Shown here: piece by piece, positions 42,522 through 52,341 of the stretch
Layout: each line of letters begins with the position of its first letter
Position numbering within the stretch: the stretch's first letter is position 1
NCBI GenBank assembly: GCA_030066885.1
Contig: JASJAT010000048.1
Coordinates: 1 to 56,373, forward strand
From: Arenicellales bacterium
GTDB taxonomy: Bacteria; Pseudomonadota; Gammaproteobacteria; Arenicellales; JAANXG01
Length of the DNA stretch: 56,373 nucleotides
Direction of reading: 5' to 3'
The notes under the pieces: generated by a model
The model's input: only the letters and a program-made list of their open reading frames with translations
Database searches by the model: none
Told to the model about the DNA's origin: nothing
Made by a program: the position numbers and the translations under genes

Positions 42522-44346
42522 CCGCCGTCTTCTCAACAGGTAATGGCTCTGTACCACTTGCATTGCGGGTCTCTTGCTGTAGTTGCCACATGTGTGCGTA
42601 ACGACCATGTTCCGCTAGCAATTGACTGTGGGTTCCGCGCTCGACAATATGGCCGTGGTCGAGTACCAGTATCTGGTCCGAGTCGATCACCGTAGACAAG
42701 CGATGGGCAATAACTAAAGAAGTCCGGTTCTCTGAAATTTCGTTGAGTGCCGTTTGAATGGCTTTTTCTGATTTCGAGTCAAGCTGAGAAGTCGCCTCAT
42801 CCAATATCAGGATCGGTGGATTCTTTAACACCGTCCGGGCGATTGCGATACGCTGTTTTTCACCGCCGGATAGCTTCAGTCCACGCTCCCCCACAATGGT
42901 ATCGTACTTGCTGGGAAGGGATTCAATGAATTGGTCTAAATGGGCCAAATGCGCTGCGGTTTGGACTTCATCTTGAGTAGCATCGGGACGTCCGTACCGA
43001 ATGTTGTATCCTATGGTTTCGTTGAACAAGACGGTATCCTGGGGAACTATACCAATTGCGCTCCGCAATGATCTTAACGACAGATCCCGAAGATCCTGTC
43101 CATCGATACTGATCGATCCAGAAGTCACGTCGAAGAACCGGTAGAGCAAGCGGGCTATTGTGGACTTGCCCGAACCGCTGGAACCGACGATAGCGATTTT
43201 ATGCCCGGGCGGTATGACAAAATCCAGATCAAATAGAATCTGACGGTCTTTATCATAGCTGAAGCAAACTTCGTCAAATCGAATCTCCGGATTTCGACTA
43301 TTGAGTTCCTTGGCATCGGGCCTATCTTTAATTTCTGCATTGATGTCCAGCAGGCTGAACATCTTGTCCATGTCAGTCAAGCTGTGCTTGACTTCGCGGA
43401 ATATGGTGCCGAGGAAATTCAACGGAATGTAGAGCTGGATGAGAAACGCGTTGACCATGACGAAATCACCCAGCGTCATTGCTCCTGCCACGACACCGTT
43501 CGCCGCCATAATCATTAAGATCGTCAGGCCGGTTCCAATGATAACGCCTTGTCCACAGTTAAGAAGTGCCAAAGACACCTGACTTTTGATCGATGCCTTT
43601 TCCCACTTCAGCATATTGTTATCGTATCTTTTAGCTTCGTACGCTTCGTTGCCAAAGTACTTAACCGTTTCATAGTTAATGAGGGAGTCGACGGCAGTGC
43701 TGTTGGCAGTAGAATCCGCTTGATTCATTTCGACGCGAAACTTAATACGCCATTCCGTGACTTTGTAGGTATAGACAAAGTACACGCATACTGTGGCCAG
43801 CGTAACCACTGCAAACCAGGCGTGGAAGTTATAAAACAGGATGGCGCAAACAACGACTATCTCAAAAATCGTTGGAATGATGCTGAATACCAAAAAGCTC
43901 AATAGCTGCGCGATACTGCGGCTGCCGCGTTCGATGTCCCTTGAAATACCACCGGTTTGGCGGTCCAGATGGAACCTTAACGATAACCGGTGTAAGTGTT
44001 CGAATACCTTTAACGCAATCTTGCGGGTCGATTGTTGAGATGCCTTGGCGAATATTGCGTTGCGAAGCTCCTGAAACAGGATCGTGCTGAAACGTAACAA
44101 CCCATAGGCGACCAACAGAGCCAGCGGTAAGGTCACCAGCGTGGCCTCCATGCCGGACACATCCAGGCTGTCGACGATAGTCTTTAGCGCTACCGGTACA
44201 CCCACATTGGCGAGTTTCGCCAGTACTAGAAACAGCAGGGCGAAACCGATTCGAACAGTGTACTCCCGCAGGTAAGGCAGGAGTGATTTTAGGGTCCGCC
44301 AGTCATTGCGAGCCCCCGATGGTAGCTCAGTTCTAAAAACGTGCAC
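42508..44346 (-). CDS. Atm1-type ABC exporter
   Basis: 612 residues from GTG 44346, the only good start for the full N-terminus. A six-helix membrane domain (about 25-310) is followed by an ATPase domain (about 345-590) with Walker A GSSGSGKST, signature LSGGEKQR and Walker B ILILDEATSQLD. The sequence RTLKSLLPYL and the NAIFAKASQQSTRKIALKVFEHLHRLSLRFHLDRQTGG region are typical of the Atm1/HMT1 group. That group exports glutathione-linked metal or sulphur compounds needed for Fe-S cluster supply or metal tolerance. Confidence 0.93.
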   Translation of the reverse strand: MHVFRTELPSGARNDWRTLKSLLPYLREYTVRIGFALLFLVLAKLANVGVPVALKTIVDSLDVSGMEATLVTLPLALLVAYGLLRFSTILFQELRNAIFAKASQQSTRKIALKVFEHLHRLSLRFHLDRQTGGISRDIERGSRSIAQLLSFLVFSIIPTIFEIVVVCAILFYNFHAWFAVVTLATVCVYFVYTYKVTEWRIKFRVEMNQADSTANSTAVDSLINYETVKYFGNEAYEAKRYDNNMLKWEKASIKSQVSLALLNCGQGVIIGTGLTILMIMAANGVVAGAMTLGDFVMVNAFLIQLYIPLNFLGTIFREVKHSLTDMDKMFSLLDINAEIKDRPDAKELNSRNPEIRFDEVCFSYDKDRQILFDLDFVIPPGHKIAIVGSSGSGKSTIARLLYRFFDVTSGSISIDGQDLRDLSLRSLRSAIGIVPQDTVLFNETIGYNIRYGRPDATQDEVQTAAHLAHLDQFIESLPSKYDTIVGERGLKLSGGEKQRIAIARTVLKNPPILILDEATSQLDSKSEKAIQTALNEISENRTSLVIAHRLSTVIDSDQILVLDHGHIVERGTHSQLLAEHGRYAHMWQLQQETRNASGTEPLPVEKTADGLS

Positions 44347-44424
44347 GCAGATTCTGTTACCGCAGGAAACCGGAGACTAATATATAGGGTCGAACGTAAA
44401 TAGAAGCAAACCGATATACACCCT

Positions 44425-45609
44425 CTACATCTTTTCGAAGATTGCCGCGATCCCCTGTCCACCACCGATACACATGGTTACACAGGCGTAACGACCCCCC
44501 GTTCGCTGCAACTCATACAATGCTTTGACAGTAAGGATACAACCGGTCGCACCGATAGGATGGCCCAAAGAGATGCCGCTGCCGTTCGGATTGGTTTTAT
44601 CCAAGGGCAGATTCAGGTCTCGAATCACTGCCAGTGCTTGCGCCGCAAACGCCTCGTTCAATTCAAATATATCGATATCATCGATGGTTAAGTTAGCTTT
44701 ACTCAACACCGCTTTTACCGCAGGTACAGGTCCTATACCCATGTACTCGGGTTCGACACCGGCATGGGCGTACGCGATGAGTCTTCCCATCGGTTTCAAA
44801 TCAGATTCCTCCGCGACCTTCGCATCGGCCAGCACAACCGCGGCTGCGGCGTCGTTAATCCCGGACGCATTACCTGCGGTAACACTACCGTCATTCTTGA
44901 ATACGGTACGCAGCTTGCCGAGTTGATCCATCGAAATGTCCTCGCGGACGTGCTCGTCTTTGTCGAATATAATTGTTTGCTTTTTGGACTTTATCTCGAT
45001 GGGGTATATCTGCTCCGAAAAATAACCACTGTTGATCGCATTGGTGGCGCGTCTGTGGCTCTCCAAGGCGAGCTCATCTTGGGTCTGGCGACCAATTTCC
45101 CACTTTTCAGCGATATTCTCCGCAGTTACGCCCATGTGATAGCTGTTAAAGGGATCATTAAGTGCGGCAACCATAGCGTCCACCGCGACAGTATCGCCCA
45201 TGCGGGCACCCCAACGCATAGCTGGCAGGTGATAAGGTACCCGAGTCATGGATTCCGCCCCACCTGCCAACGCGATGTCGCAATCACCCAGCAAGATGGT
45301 TTGAGCCGCACTGACGACGGCTTGCAGTCCGCTACCGCAAAGGCGGTTTAGGGTAAAAGCGGGCACTTCTTTAGGAAGGCCGCCCTCCAACGCTGCGCAC
45401 CGAGCCAGGTACATATCTCTGGGTTCGCTGTGGGCCACGTTTCCAAAAACGCAATGGCCAAATCGCTCCGGCGAAATACCAGAGCGGTTGATCGCTTCCT
45501 GGGTAACCAGAGCAGCCAGACGGTTGGCTGGGAAGTCTTTAAGTGCTCCGCCGTAGCCACCGATTGCAGTACGTACTGCGCTCATGACAACTACTTGTCG
45601 ATCAGACAC
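44425..45609 (-). CDS. Acetyl-CoA C-acetyltransferase (thiolase)
   Basis: 394 residues from GTG 45609, supported by a GAGGAAA ribosome site just upstream. The active-site cysteine is in LNRLCGSGLQAV, the His in GHPIGATG, and the second Cys in CIGGGQGIA. Length and motifs match the biosynthetic thiolases (AtoB/PhaA) that condense two acetyl-CoA. No polyhydroxybutyrate or beta-oxidation genes are next to it, so its pathway cannot be fixed. Confidence 0.93.
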   Translation of the reverse strand: MSDRQVVVMSAVRTAIGGYGGALKDFPANRLAALVTQEAINRSGISPERFGHCVFGNVAHSEPRDMYLARCAALEGGLPKEVPAFTLNRLCGSGLQAVVSAAQTILLGDCDIALAGGAESMTRVPYHLPAMRWGARMGDTVAVDAMVAALNDPFNSYHMGVTAENIAEKWEIGRQTQDELALESHRRATNAINSGYFSEQIYPIEIKSKKQTIIFDKDEHVREDISMDQLGKLRTVFKNDGSVTAGNASGINDAAAAVVLADAKVAEESDLKPMGRLIAYAHAGVEPEYMGIGPVPAVKAVLSKANLTIDDIDIFELNEAFAAQALAVIRDLNLPLDKTNPNGSGISLGHPIGATGCILTVKALYELQRTGGRYACVTMCIGGGQGIAAIFEKM

Positions 45610-45969
45610 AACGATTTCCTCATTTGTTTGGGTTTCAGATATGTGCTCTGGTCACGTAGTTTACGCTAGATGGGGCCGTCGGTTGTGAGATTTGACCTAG
45701 CCCGCATATTGCACCAAGGCGGCCGTATGTTGAGTTTCTAGATTATCTTATTTAAAAGCTTAAGGGCTCTCTGAATAATTGCGGCGAAGGCGCCGCTCCT
45801 ACTGGTAGGAGGCGCGGCCCCGCGCCGATTATAATTTCCACCAAACATGGCTCTTCTTAACTTATCTCAACGCTTAATTCTTCGATGAGTACAGTTAGTT
45901 CTAGTCGTTTCTCTACCCGCAATATACGGGCTAGTAATTTTCTGTCGCAAACTACGCAGTAGAGAAAGC
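45610..45969. other. Intergenic region with REP-like palindrome
   Basis: 360 bases between divergent genes, no gene seen. A G/C-rich palindrome at 45781-45827 has the perfect inner stem CTCCTAC/GTAGGAG (45796-45802, 45805-45811) and imperfect GCGCC-rich outer arms. Part of it (GTAGGAGGCGC) recurs in the element at 12 kb. The rest is A/T-rich and presumably holds the promoters of both genes. Confidence 0.55.
45781..45827. repeat. REP-like palindrome
   Basis: An inner 7-base-pair stem with a 2-base loop is flanked by GGCGCCG and GCGCGGCC. GCGCCTCCTAC (reverse strand of 45805-45815) is shared with 12068-12078. It resembles the short repetitive extragenic palindromes of gammaproteobacteria. Confidence 0.6.
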
Positions 45970-46746
45970 ATGAAGCTTTATTTTGAAAAATCAGGCAACG
46001 GCGAACCGGTGGTTTTGGTCCACGGCTTGTTCGGCTCCAGTACGAACTTAAGAGGGATCGCTCGTAAGCTCGCCACGCATTTCCAGGTGATAAACGTGGA
46101 TCTACAGAATCATGGACGTTCCCCGCACACCTCTTCAATGACTTATGATGATATGAGTGCCGCGTTAAAAAACCTGGCAAAGGTAACAATTGGCGCTGCA
46201 CCGAACTGGGTTGGGCATAGCATGGGGGGCAAAGCGGTGATGAATCTAGCGTTGACCGATCCAGATCGTGTCAACCGCCTGGTGGTGATTGATATCGCTC
46301 CGGTGTCCTATACCCACGGCCGTATTGAGTTTATCGATGCCATGTTGGCCCTGAATTTGAAATCAATCCGGCGTAGAGCCGATGCAGATAACGCGTTAAG
46401 CGAGGTTATTAAAGATCCTTCGACTCGGCGTTTTTTATTGCAGAATTTGGTGCATAACAATGGTGAATACACTTGGCGTCTAAATCTTCACACGTTACGT
46501 CAATATCTAGCAGATATCCTGGCGTTTCCGGATAGATCCGGACTGAAATTCGATGGGCCGACACTGGTAGTAAGTGGGGAGGACTCAAACTATGTTTTGA
46601 ATGCCCACCAAGGGTCGTTTCTACGGTACTTTCCAAAGGCCCAGTTTGAAGTCATACCTGGAGCGGGACATTGGGTGCACGCTGAACAACCGCAGGCTGT
46701 GAATGATGTGTTGTACCGATTTATTGGCGGCTCTGCCCATGCCTGA
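45970..46746 (+). CDS. Alpha/beta hydrolase of the YbfF type
   Basis: 258 residues. LVHGLFGSSTNLRGIARKLA, NHGRSPH, the nucleophile Ser in GHSMGGKAVM, the acid near VSGEDSNYV and the His in GAGHWVHAEQP form a full hydrolase triad. The sequence and length match the YbfF esterase group, which cleaves short acyl esters and acyl-CoA in vitro. The physiological substrate is unknown. Confidence 0.92.
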   Translation: MKLYFEKSGNGEPVVLVHGLFGSSTNLRGIARKLATHFQVINVDLQNHGRSPHTSSMTYDDMSAALKNLAKVTIGAAPNWVGHSMGGKAVMNLALTDPDRVNRLVVIDIAPVSYTHGRIEFIDAMLALNLKSIRRRADADNALSEVIKDPSTRRFLLQNLVHNNGEYTWRLNLHTLRQYLADILAFPDRSGLKFDGPTLVVSGEDSNYVLNAHQGSFLRYFPKAQFEVIPGAGHWVHAEQPQAVNDVLYRFIGGSAHA

Positions 46747-46861
46747 TAGACAAGCCATATCAAACAATAAGTTATGATAATGAAACCCGGGCCTCTACGT
46801 TTTGTCTGTACTATAAGTACCGCTACTGCCATGAAAAATAAAAGTTTAGAGTAAGAAATCC

Positions 46862-47404
46862 ATGACTAAGCCGGTCTCCCCTGACATGCGAAAGTCGCGC
46901 CAAGAAAAGTATGAAATACTTATCGAGGGGCTTTCAGATGATCTTTATCGTTACGCTTACTGGATGTGTAGAGACCGTATGCAAGCAGAAGAACTTGTCC
47001 AGGAAACATTTTTGCGGGCATGGAAAGCTATGGATTCGTTACGCGAGGCAGGCTCTGCAAAAGCATGGTTATTTACGATTTTCAGGCGGGAGTACGCACG
47101 GCAGTTTGAACGTAAGAGGTTAGAGATCAAAGAGCTGGACGATCTCGGCGAACTTCCGTCAGCGAAGGCCGGCTTTGATACCACAACCGAGGCGTTTGTT
47201 TTGCGAAGAGCTTTAGGGAAACTTTCTGAGGAGTATCGCGAGCCTCTTGTTTTACAGGTTTTGGGTGGTTTTAGTTGTGATGAGATTGCACAAATGCTGG
47301 GTATAAGCAGTAGCGCCGTCATGACAAGATTGTTTCGCTCTAGAAAACAAATGCGAGAACTGCTAGGCGATGAGGGCGGAAAACGGACCGAGGTACGGGC
47401 GTGA
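46862..47404 (+). CDS. ECF-type RNA polymerase sigma factor
   Basis: 180 residues. Region 2 (about 15-85: LYRYAYWMCRDRMQAEELVQETFLRAWKAM) binds core polymerase and the -10. Region 4 (about 115-170: LSEEYREPLVLQVLGGFSCDEIAQMLGISSSAVMTRLFRSRKQMRELL) binds the -35. It overlaps the next gene by four bases. That gene encodes a zinc anti-sigma, so this is a regulated extracytoplasmic-function sigma. Its stimulus is unknown. Confidence 0.94.
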   Translation: MTKPVSPDMRKSRQEKYEILIEGLSDDLYRYAYWMCRDRMQAEELVQETFLRAWKAMDSLREAGSAKAWLFTIFRREYARQFERKRLEIKELDDLGELPSAKAGFDTTTEAFVLRRALGKLSEEYREPLVLQVLGGFSCDEIAQMLGISSSAVMTRLFRSRKQMRELLGDEGGKRTEVRA

Positions 47405-48150
47405 ATTGTTTGGAATTTAGAAGAATCAGCTTGTCTGAACCGAATTCTCGAACCGAGGGGTATCTTGCCCACCGCGCCGAATGTGAGGACTGTGCGCGTT
47501 ATGCGGACAGTGTGGTTGCGTTGGATAAAAAACTCGAGGATGCTCTTCGCATTCCCGTTCCTCAAGACCTTGCTACCCGAATAAAGCTACGCCAACTCAT
47601 GCAAGATGAATATATGTCACCACGCTTCCGGCCTTGGCAATGGGCAGTGGCCGCAAGTATCTTCTTGGTGGTCGCAATAAGCGGGTTAGTGGGCTACCAA
47701 ATCTATACCACGAATCAATATATTGATCGCCTGACCGTAGCCGCGGTGGACCACACCAGAATGGAGCGGCAGGGAAGTCATTTCGTGGCGGCCCATGAAG
47801 ATCCTGTTAAGCAAGGACTGCGCTTCAAGCAAGTCCTTGCGGCCTTCGGCGGCAAGGTTATGGATGATTCCTTGGTCGAGCTGGGCACAATCATTCATGT
47901 CCAAGTTTGTGCTTTAGCGCACGTAGAAGGACCCGTAGCCCATGTTTTGATTCAAGGTGAGGCAGGGCTGATTACAATCTATTATGTCCACGGTCACAAA
48001 CTAAAAGAGCGAAGAAGTTTCAACCTGGGTCAATATCAAGGCATGTTGATTCCGATCGGCAACGGGAACATGGCCATTATTGCAGACCCAAAAGAGTCTT
48101 TATCGCCAGTGGCGGATAAACTTGAACAGACCGTGGTTTGGCAGATATAA
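47401..48150 (+). CDS. Membrane-bound zinc anti-sigma factor (DUF3379-like)
   Basis: 249 residues from GTG 47401. The N-terminus holds a zinc anti-sigma motif, H-x3-C-x2-C in HRAECEDCARYAD. One membrane helix lies at about 80-100 (WAVAASIFLVVAISGLVGYQIY), and the periplasmic domain of about 150 residues resembles DUF3379. It would sequester the ECF sigma encoded just upstream and release it on an envelope or redox signal. The overlap of GTG with the sigma stop ensures equal production. Confidence 0.88.
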   Translation: MNCLEFRRISLSEPNSRTEGYLAHRAECEDCARYADSVVALDKKLEDALRIPVPQDLATRIKLRQLMQDEYMSPRFRPWQWAVAASIFLVVAISGLVGYQIYTTNQYIDRLTVAAVDHTRMERQGSHFVAAHEDPVKQGLRFKQVLAAFGGKVMDDSLVELGTIIHVQVCALAHVEGPVAHVLIQGEAGLITIYYVHGHKLKERRSFNLGQYQGMLIPIGNGNMAIIADPKESLSPVADKLEQTVVWQI

Positions 48151-48153
48151 AAT

Positions 48154-48304
48154 CAGTTTAAAAGTCTAAAGTTTTAAAGGGTAAAGTTGAAAGCACTCCC
48201 GTTTTGTTCAGAGCTACTTTAGTTCCCAGTACCGCCAGCGTTGAATAGATGGAGGAGGAGTGTGATAGAGGTCCTTTAATCTTTTAACTTTAAACTTTTA
48301 ACTG
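48154..48304. repeat. TTTAAAG-type inverted repeat element, copy 2
   Basis: The left arm (48154-48192, starting CAGTTTAAAAG) and right arm (about 48274-48304, ending CTTTTAACTG) are imperfect reverse complements built of the TTTAAAG/CTTTAAA motif. Inner segments CACTCCC and GGAGTG also pair. It sits between convergent genes. A related half-element is at about 53656-53690, before the malate dehydrogenase gene. Confidence 0.65.
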
Positions 48305-48309
48305 TTCTA

Positions 48310-49128
48310 CTATTCTACCGGCGTATCGGGATCGTTGCCCCACTCGGACCAGCTACCAGCATAGCCTTTAACTTTTCCAAATCCCAAATGCTTTAGCATG
48401 AAGTAACTGTGGGCTGAGCGATGATGGGTTTGGCAATACACGATCACTTCGTTGTTCCTGTCGATGTTTCTCTGTGACAACATCGCGTGTAACACGGGAT
48501 CGGGTAAAAAACGATAGTTCCGCTGTTGATCCATAGTGTCCGTCCAGTTTAGATTGGCCGCACCTGGAATGTGTCCTCCCTTGGCTGCACGAACTTTTAT
48601 TCCGTTGTATTCTTCAGGTGTGCGTGCGTCGAGTAGGGCCACAGATGGGTCCTGCAAACGGGACTGGATTTCATCTTTTGTGGCCAGGGCAGCTCCGGTA
48701 GCGGAGATCGCGTAGTCCGAACGCGAAACCTCCGGTATTTCGGTCGTAGTGGGGTGACCCTCGTTTGCCCAAGCGATAATACCACCGTTTAAGAGACTAC
48801 CTTCCGGGCGGTGTTCGATAGCATCCAGTGTCCATAGCAACCTGCATGCCCAACCACCCCCTTCATCGTCGTAAGCCACCACGGACTGATCCTGAGTGAG
48901 GCCTAGAGCGGACAAAGTCTGGGCCAGTTGTGCAAGTTCAGGAAGCTTGCCGGATGCGGGCTGTATACCGCTAAGCAGCGCTTTGTAGTCGAGGTGCACC
49001 GCCCCTTCAATATGCCCCCATGCGTAAGTTTCGGGCTTACATAAATCGACTAAAAGTACATCCTCATTCGGCAGTAGTTGCCTCAGTTGTTCGGGTTCAA
49101 TGAGCAGGGGTAAGCGGTCGTCAATCAT
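48310..49128 (-). CDS. Thiosulfate/3-mercaptopyruvate sulfurtransferase (rhodanese)
   Basis: 272 residues with two rhodanese domains. The first (about 1-125) is inactive, lacking the cysteine loop. The second (about 140-270) has the active Cys in VYCQTHHRSAHS. The loop begins CQTHHRS, where mercaptopyruvate enzymes have CGSGVTA, so thiosulfate or another sulphur donor is more likely. DEGGGWACRLLWTL and PGAANLNWTD are typical of the family. It is cytoplasmic, with no signal peptide. Confidence 0.93.
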   Translation of the reverse strand: MIDDRLPLLIEPEQLRQLLPNEDVLLVDLCKPETYAWGHIEGAVHLDYKALLSGIQPASGKLPELAQLAQTLSALGLTQDQSVVAYDDEGGGWACRLLWTLDAIEHRPEGSLLNGGIIAWANEGHPTTTEIPEVSRSDYAISATGAALATKDEIQSRLQDPSVALLDARTPEEYNGIKVRAAKGGHIPGAANLNWTDTMDQQRNYRFLPDPVLHAMLSQRNIDRNNEVIVYCQTHHRSAHSYFMLKHLGFGKVKGYAGSWSEWGNDPDTPVE

Positions 49129-49208
49129 TGTCAGTCATTCGTGCAGATTAAATAACCAGCGTTTGCCAATGTCCATCAAGGAACAAGAAAGTTAGGAACG
49201 TGGGCAGA

Positions 49209-49868
49209 CTATATCTGTTTAATTTTCAATACGTCTTCGGCGATATCTTTTGCCTTGTGTGGTACTGAGAAAAGGGCTCGAAGTTCCCCATTTGGGTTAA
49301 ACAGTAGAATAGAGGAGGTATGATCTACCAGGTAGCTTTGGTCATCATCGCTTTCCACGCGCATGTGCAAGATACCCAATTGTTGAGTGAGGCGATTGAT
49401 TTCGGTCTGTTTGCCCGTTACCCCGATAAAAGATTGATTAAAATACGGAACATATTGGGCCAGCCGTTCAAGACTATCTCTTTCTGGATCCACCGACACA
49501 AACACAACCTGCATTTGGTGGTCATCGGTTACGTCTTCACCGATCTGTTTGTCGACCTGGGTTAGGGTTTGAAGTGTTGTAGGACAAACATCAGGGCAAT
49601 TGGTGTAGCCAAAAAAAAGCAGTGACCATTTACCTTTTAGCGAATCCAGGGTGAAGGGTGTTCCGAGATGGGTGACCAATTCAAAATTCTCAATGCTATT
49701 CGGGGGCTCGAGAACGGTAGCTTTGATATCTTCTATGGTTACCCCGCCCCTTTGCACCCAAAGACCGGCAAGCAAACCCACCGCCAGCGCGAGCAACAAG
49801 AGCAGCACCAAGGGCAGACGTTTTAAGGGAGTTGAATTGTTCACGGCTTGTTCGTTCATATTCTTCAT
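49209..49868 (-). CDS. SCO1/SenC copper chaperone
   Basis: 219 residues. One N-terminal membrane helix (about 18-36) anchors a periplasmic thioredoxin-like domain. The copper site is complete: CPDVC in GYTNCPDVCPTTLQ and the distal His in VDHTSSILLF. SCO proteins deliver copper to the CuA site of cytochrome c oxidase or act as thiol reductases. No oxidase genes are in the window. Confidence 0.94.
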   Translation of the reverse strand: MKNMNEQAVNNSTPLKRLPLVLLLLLALAVGLLAGLWVQRGGVTIEDIKATVLEPPNSIENFELVTHLGTPFTLDSLKGKWSLLFFGYTNCPDVCPTTLQTLTQVDKQIGEDVTDDHQMQVVFVSVDPERDSLERLAQYVPYFNQSFIGVTGKQTEINRLTQQLGILHMRVESDDDQSYLVDHTSSILLFNPNGELRALFSVPHKAKDIAEDVLKIKQI

Positions 49869-50098
49869 TATCGCATATCATTTTGCCCAAAAGTGGTCGA
49901 CTCTTTTCCGGATACAGGCCTTAGTGTGAAGTGAGCTCTGCCACAATCGGGAGAAATATCCGCTGCGTGTAAGTATTTGCCGGAATTCAGACCGCGCTTG
50001 CAAAGGCAGCAAATACACCTGAAAGTATCGGAGCTACTTGTTTGGTGGAGGCAAAGATCCCATCATTTACTTAATTAACAGCGTTTCTCAGAATCTAG

Positions 50099-52309
50099 GT
50101 GCAGGTACATACAGCAAAACACAACGTCGATAAAGATGTAGGGCAGACCGTTTCTCGGTGGCTGCAAGGTATCGATCACGCTCATTCCGCGGAGCAGCTA
50201 AGCACTATCGGTCAAGCCGCTCATATAGCGGCGACAGCCCATGCAGGCCAAAAACGGGCATCCGGCGAGCCCTATGTGGAACACGCCCTCGCCGTAGCAA
50301 CCATCTTAGAAGAGCTTCAGATGGATCACGAGGCTGTTGTGGCGGCCTTGTTACATGATGTGGTTGAAGATACCTCGATGACTATAGGTGAGATACGGGA
50401 GCAATTCGGTGCTGTCATTGCTCACCTTGTTGACGGCGTAACAAAAATGGATGTGATAGGCGACTACGGTGACGTAGAACCTACCAAGGTCAAGGATTCA
50501 CACCGGGTCGAAAACTTGCGCAAGATGCTATTGGCCATGGTTGAAGACGTTCGTGTCGTCCTGGTTAAACTCGCTGACCGTTTACACAATATGCGCACAC
50601 TTAAAGCGCTGCCTCGTGAGAAGCAGATACGCATTGCCAGGGAGACCCTGGATATTTTCGCACCGCTGGCCAATCGGCTGGGTGTGTGGCAGTTGAAATG
50701 GGAACTGGAGGATCTGTCTCTGCGCTATTTGGAACCAGGGATTTACAAGGACATAGCGAATAAGCTGGCGGAGCGGCGTGTCGACCGCGAGCGGTACATC
50801 AAAAACTTCACTAACGAACTATACACAGAACTCGAAACCGCCGGTATCAAAGCCGAAGTCTATGGTCGACCTAAACATATCTATAGCATTCGTAACAAAA
50901 TGCGCCGTAAAGATATCGATTTCGAGCATATTTTCGACGTAAGGGCCGTGCGTATCTTGACCGACTCCGTACAGGATTGCTACGCAGCACTGGGTGTGGT
51001 GCACACGAGATGGCCGCATATTGCAGGTGAATTCGATGACTATATCGCGACACCCAAGGAAAACGACTATCGCTCGATCCACACCGCAGTGATCGGACCG
51101 GAAGGAAGTATCGTTGAAGTCCAGATTAGAACCCATGAGATGCACGAACACAATGAACTGGGTGTAGCATCGCACTGGCGATATAAAGAGGGTGAGAAAC
51201 AAGACGCAAACTTGGATCAAAAAATTGCCTGGCTGAGGCAACTGCTTGAATGGAAGGATGAAGTTTCTGACGCGAATGAGTTTGTCGACAGGGTTAAAGC
51301 CGAAGTTTTTGAGGAAAGGGTTTATGTCTTTACCCCCAACGGGCAAGTTATCGATCTTCCGATAGGCGCAACACCTATTGACTTTGCTTACGCAATCCAC
51401 ACTGAAGTGGGTCATCGCTGCCGAGGGGCCAAGGTGAACGGACGGATTGTTCCCTTGACATATGCGTTGAAAAACGGGGAGCAGGTAGAAGTGTTGACTG
51501 TAAAAAAGGGTGGTCCTAGTCGAGACTGGTTGAGCCCGCACCTGGGCTATATAAAGACACCACGAGCACGATCCCGTATCCAGCGTTGGTTCCGGCAGGA
51601 AAACTATGAGCAGAACGTGGCCCTCGGAAGGCAAATACTGGAGAAGGAACTGCACCGGATGGCATTGAGTGATGTCAATTTTGAGAAACTCGCCCGTAAA
51701 CTAAAGTTCAACAAAGCTGACGACATGTTCCGACTGCTGGCAGAAGGTGAATTGAAACCCGTGCGGGTAGTCAATACGGCGCAAGATTTAGTGACGCCGG
51801 ACAGTGTCCAAGAAACACCATCGGTTCCTACAAGGGCGCGTCGTACGGATACACAGCGCAAGGACTTCAAGGTCTTGGGAGTGGGCAATTTGCTCACCAA
51901 TATGGCCAGTTGTTGTAGTCCGGTTCCAGGTGATCCGATCGTGGGTTTCATCACAAGAGGAAGGGGTGTCACCATCCACCGTCAAGATTGCGGTAATGTA
52001 CTGCGCCACCGGACTATATCGCCTGAGAGGTTGGTGGAAGTAGAGTGGAGTGCCGATGGCGAGGAAAACTATCCGGTGGATATTCTGGTTACCGCCTATG
52101 ACCGGCATGGATTGCTACGCGATATTACAGCCGTTCTGGCCGACGCTAAAATAAACGTTGATGCTGTCAACCTCAGAACCGACAAGAAGGAGCATTTGTC
52201 ACATATGACTCTGACGGTCGAGGTAAACAACATCCAGAAAATCAGTCAGGTATTGTCCAAAATCAGCCAGCTGCCGAACGTTATCGAAGCACGCAGGCGA
52301 CTGCAATAA
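50099..52309 (+). CDS. spoT: Rel/SpoT-type (p)ppGpp synthetase/hydrolase
   Basis: 736 residues; the start is uncertain (GTG 50099 is the first in frame, ribosome site weak). The N-terminal HD hydrolase domain has ALLHDVVEDT (His86, Asp87) and is intact. The synthetase domain (about 235-350) has RPKHIYSIRNKM and PKENDYRSIHTAV. TGS (about 410-465), a central helical/zinc region with CCSPVPGDPI and an ACT domain (about 660-736) follow. All catalytic parts are present, so it should both make and break ppGpp. I use the symbol spoT for a bifunctional enzyme of gammaproteobacterial type. The NDYRSIHT version of the synthetase loop is like that of alphaproteobacterial Rel proteins. Confidence 0.9.
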   Translation: MQVHTAKHNVDKDVGQTVSRWLQGIDHAHSAEQLSTIGQAAHIAATAHAGQKRASGEPYVEHALAVATILEELQMDHEAVVAALLHDVVEDTSMTIGEIREQFGAVIAHLVDGVTKMDVIGDYGDVEPTKVKDSHRVENLRKMLLAMVEDVRVVLVKLADRLHNMRTLKALPREKQIRIARETLDIFAPLANRLGVWQLKWELEDLSLRYLEPGIYKDIANKLAERRVDRERYIKNFTNELYTELETAGIKAEVYGRPKHIYSIRNKMRRKDIDFEHIFDVRAVRILTDSVQDCYAALGVVHTRWPHIAGEFDDYIATPKENDYRSIHTAVIGPEGSIVEVQIRTHEMHEHNELGVASHWRYKEGEKQDANLDQKIAWLRQLLEWKDEVSDANEFVDRVKAEVFEERVYVFTPNGQVIDLPIGATPIDFAYAIHTEVGHRCRGAKVNGRIVPLTYALKNGEQVEVLTVKKGGPSRDWLSPHLGYIKTPRARSRIQRWFRQENYEQNVALGRQILEKELHRMALSDVNFEKLARKLKFNKADDMFRLLAEGELKPVRVVNTAQDLVTPDSVQETPSVPTRARRTDTQRKDFKVLGVGNLLTNMASCCSPVPGDPIVGFITRGRGVTIHRQDCGNVLRHRTISPERLVEVEWSADGEENYPVDILVTAYDRHGLLRDITAVLADAKINVDAVNLRTDKKEHLSHMTLTVEVNNIQKISQVLSKISQLPNVIEARRRLQ

Positions 52310-52341
52310 AATCCGTTACCACACTGAAGGATAGGAATTCT

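Noticed and set aside
50099-52309. Rel/SpoT as a synthetase-only RelA
   Set aside because: The HD hydrolase motif (ALLHDVVEDT) is intact, so a bifunctional enzyme is the better call.
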